A stretch of DNA of 64,000 bases from Pseudonocardia sp. DSM 110487 (GTDB lineage: Bacteria; Actinomycetota; Actinomycetes; Mycobacteriales; Pseudonocardiaceae), in the NCBI RefSeq assembly GCF_019468565.1, contig NZ_CP080521.1:10044001-10108000 (forward strand), given 5' to 3'. Shown piece by piece: positions 63,396-64,000 of the stretch. The notes beneath the pieces are model-generated. The model was not told the origin of the DNA, ran no database searches, and saw only the letters and a list, made by a program, of their open reading frames with translations. Within the stretch, counting starts at the first letter, position 1. Every line of letters starts with the position of its first letter. The position numbers were made by a program, and so were the translations under genes.

Positions 63396-64000
63396 GTGCC
63401 GTCTTCGGGCCATGGGCTGCCATCCGCCGCTGCCGCGGTCCCCGGCGCGACGCCGGGTGTGCGACTCGGCCTCGTCCGGCTGCTGCGCACCCCGGGCTTC
63501 CGCAGGCTGCTCGCCGTGCGCTTCGCCACGCAGTGGGGCGACGGCATGTTCCAGGCCGCCCTCGGCGGGGCCGTGCTGTTCAACCCTGAGCGGCAGGCCG
63601 ACCCGCTCGCGGTGGCGGCGGGGCTCGCCGTGCTCCTGCTGCCCTACTCGCTGATCGGGCCGTTCGCCGGCGCACTCATCGACCGCTGGGACCGCAGGCG
63701 GGTCCTGCTCGGCGCGAGCCTCGTGCGCGCTGCGCTCGTCGTCGCGGTCGCGGCGGTGGTGCTGTCCGGTGGGGCCGGCATGGCGCTCTACCTGCCTGCG
63801 CTGGCCGCGGCGGGGGTGAACCGGTTCGTGCTCGCCGCGCTGTCGGTCGCGCTGCCCCACGTCGTGCCGCGCCAGCACCTGGTGGAGGCCAACACCTTCG
63901 CCGTCACGGCGGGCGCCGCTACGGCCGCGATCGGCGGGGCCACGGCGATCGGGCTGCGCGAGCTCGTCGGCACGGGCGACGCGGGGTCGGGCGCGGTGAC
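63396..64000 (+). CDS. MFS transporter, N-terminal part (cut by window end)
   Basis: The first 201 residues of an MFS protein. LLRTPGFRRLLAVRFATQWGDGMFQAALGGAVLF begins helix 1, and GPFAGALIDRWDRRRVLLGASLVRAALV is the MFS motif A loop. It resembles the MFS_3/EntS-like group of M. tuberculosis Rv0037c. GTG 63396 follows TAGCCT by 6 bp (leaderless type). It continues beyond the window. Confidence 0.87.
   Translation, partial: MPSSGHGLPSAAAAVPGATPGVRLGLVRLLRTPGFRRLLAVRFATQWGDGMFQAALGGAVLFNPERQADPLAVAAGLAVLLLPYSLIGPFAGALIDRWDRRRVLLGASLVRAALVVAVAAVVLSGGAGMALYLPALAAAGVNRFVLAALSVALPHVVPRQHLVEANTFAVTAGAATAAIGGATAIGLRELVGTGDAGSGAV

Noticed and set aside
1..64000. tRNA or rRNA genes, CRISPR arrays, insertion sequences, prophage.
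   Set aside because: No T-arm GGTTCGAATCC-type sequence in the gaps, no regular spacer array, and no transposase or integrase frame that survives inspection.

Overview
This window is high-GC chromosomal DNA from an actinobacterium, most likely Pseudonocardia or a close relative. GTG starts are frequent, stop/start overlaps of the GTGA and ATGA type are common, and several genes have a TANNNT box just before the start codon, as in leaderless transcripts. There is an F420-type luciferase-fold oxidoreductase, inositol-phosphate synthase, a DUF5318 protein and a GT87 polyprenyl-sugar mannosyltransferase-like protein. Read from right to left, 64-39 kb carries MFS, YqgE, leuS, ino1, padR, DUF5318, ponA, GT87, rpsF, ssb, rpsR, rplI and dnaB. 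As I recall it, that is the order and relative orientation of Mycobacterium tuberculosis Rv0037c to Rv0058, which suggests a core region close to oriC. I see no tRNA, rRNA, IS element, prophage or CRISPR array.

Layout. 0-5 kb: a fumarylacetoacetate-hydrolase tail and an SDR dehydrogenase, a glycosyltransferase, an AhpD-like protein, a DUF3024 protein and a 625-aa protein that looks like a degenerate SF1 helicase. 5-14 kb: GTP-type PEP carboxykinase, then an operon of a membrane protein, a TetR regulator and a P-loop kinase/LLM oxidoreductase fusion, then a divergent HxlR/quinone-reductase pair and a divergent TetR/MFS pair. 14-23 kb: a TldD/TldE protease pair, a small Ca-binding-like protein, a DUF2339 membrane protein, two GT2 glycosyltransferases and trmB. 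23-31 kb: bacterial nitric oxide synthase, PaaI thioesterase, a SnoaL-like protein, a NYN protein and an amidohydrolase, an aldo/keto reductase, and a CatI/CatJ/enol-lactonase set for the end of the beta-ketoadipate pathway. 31-36 kb: an ABC importer translationally coupled to a DUF6282 metal hydrolase, with a divergent DUF1932 dehydrogenase. 36-43 kb: a DHFR-like protein, a tetracycline-type ribosomal protection GTPase, dnaB and the rpsF-ssb-rpsR-rplI operon. 42-53 kb: endonuclease IV, two GT87 paralogues, a stand-alone ribonucleotide-reductase TSCPD domain, a NUDIX hydrolase, ponA, DUF5318, padR and ino1. 53-64 kb: NlpC/P60, DUF1707, an XRE/MmyB regulator, a second ABC importer with two permeases, leuS with an attenuator leader, SdpI, YqgE and a truncated MFS.

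Regulatory DNA is rich. The clearest element is the leuS leader: a 12-codon reading frame with three consecutive Leu codons, followed by a hairpin and T-tract. Other good signals are an NrdR-type box before the TSCPD gene, a start-codon-occluding leader before rpsF (candidate S6:S18 autoregulation), perfect palindromes in four divergent or operon promoters, a cluster of DnaA-box-like sites before dnaB, and several strong hairpin terminators.

All functional calls come from reading the translated sequence. No database search was run.
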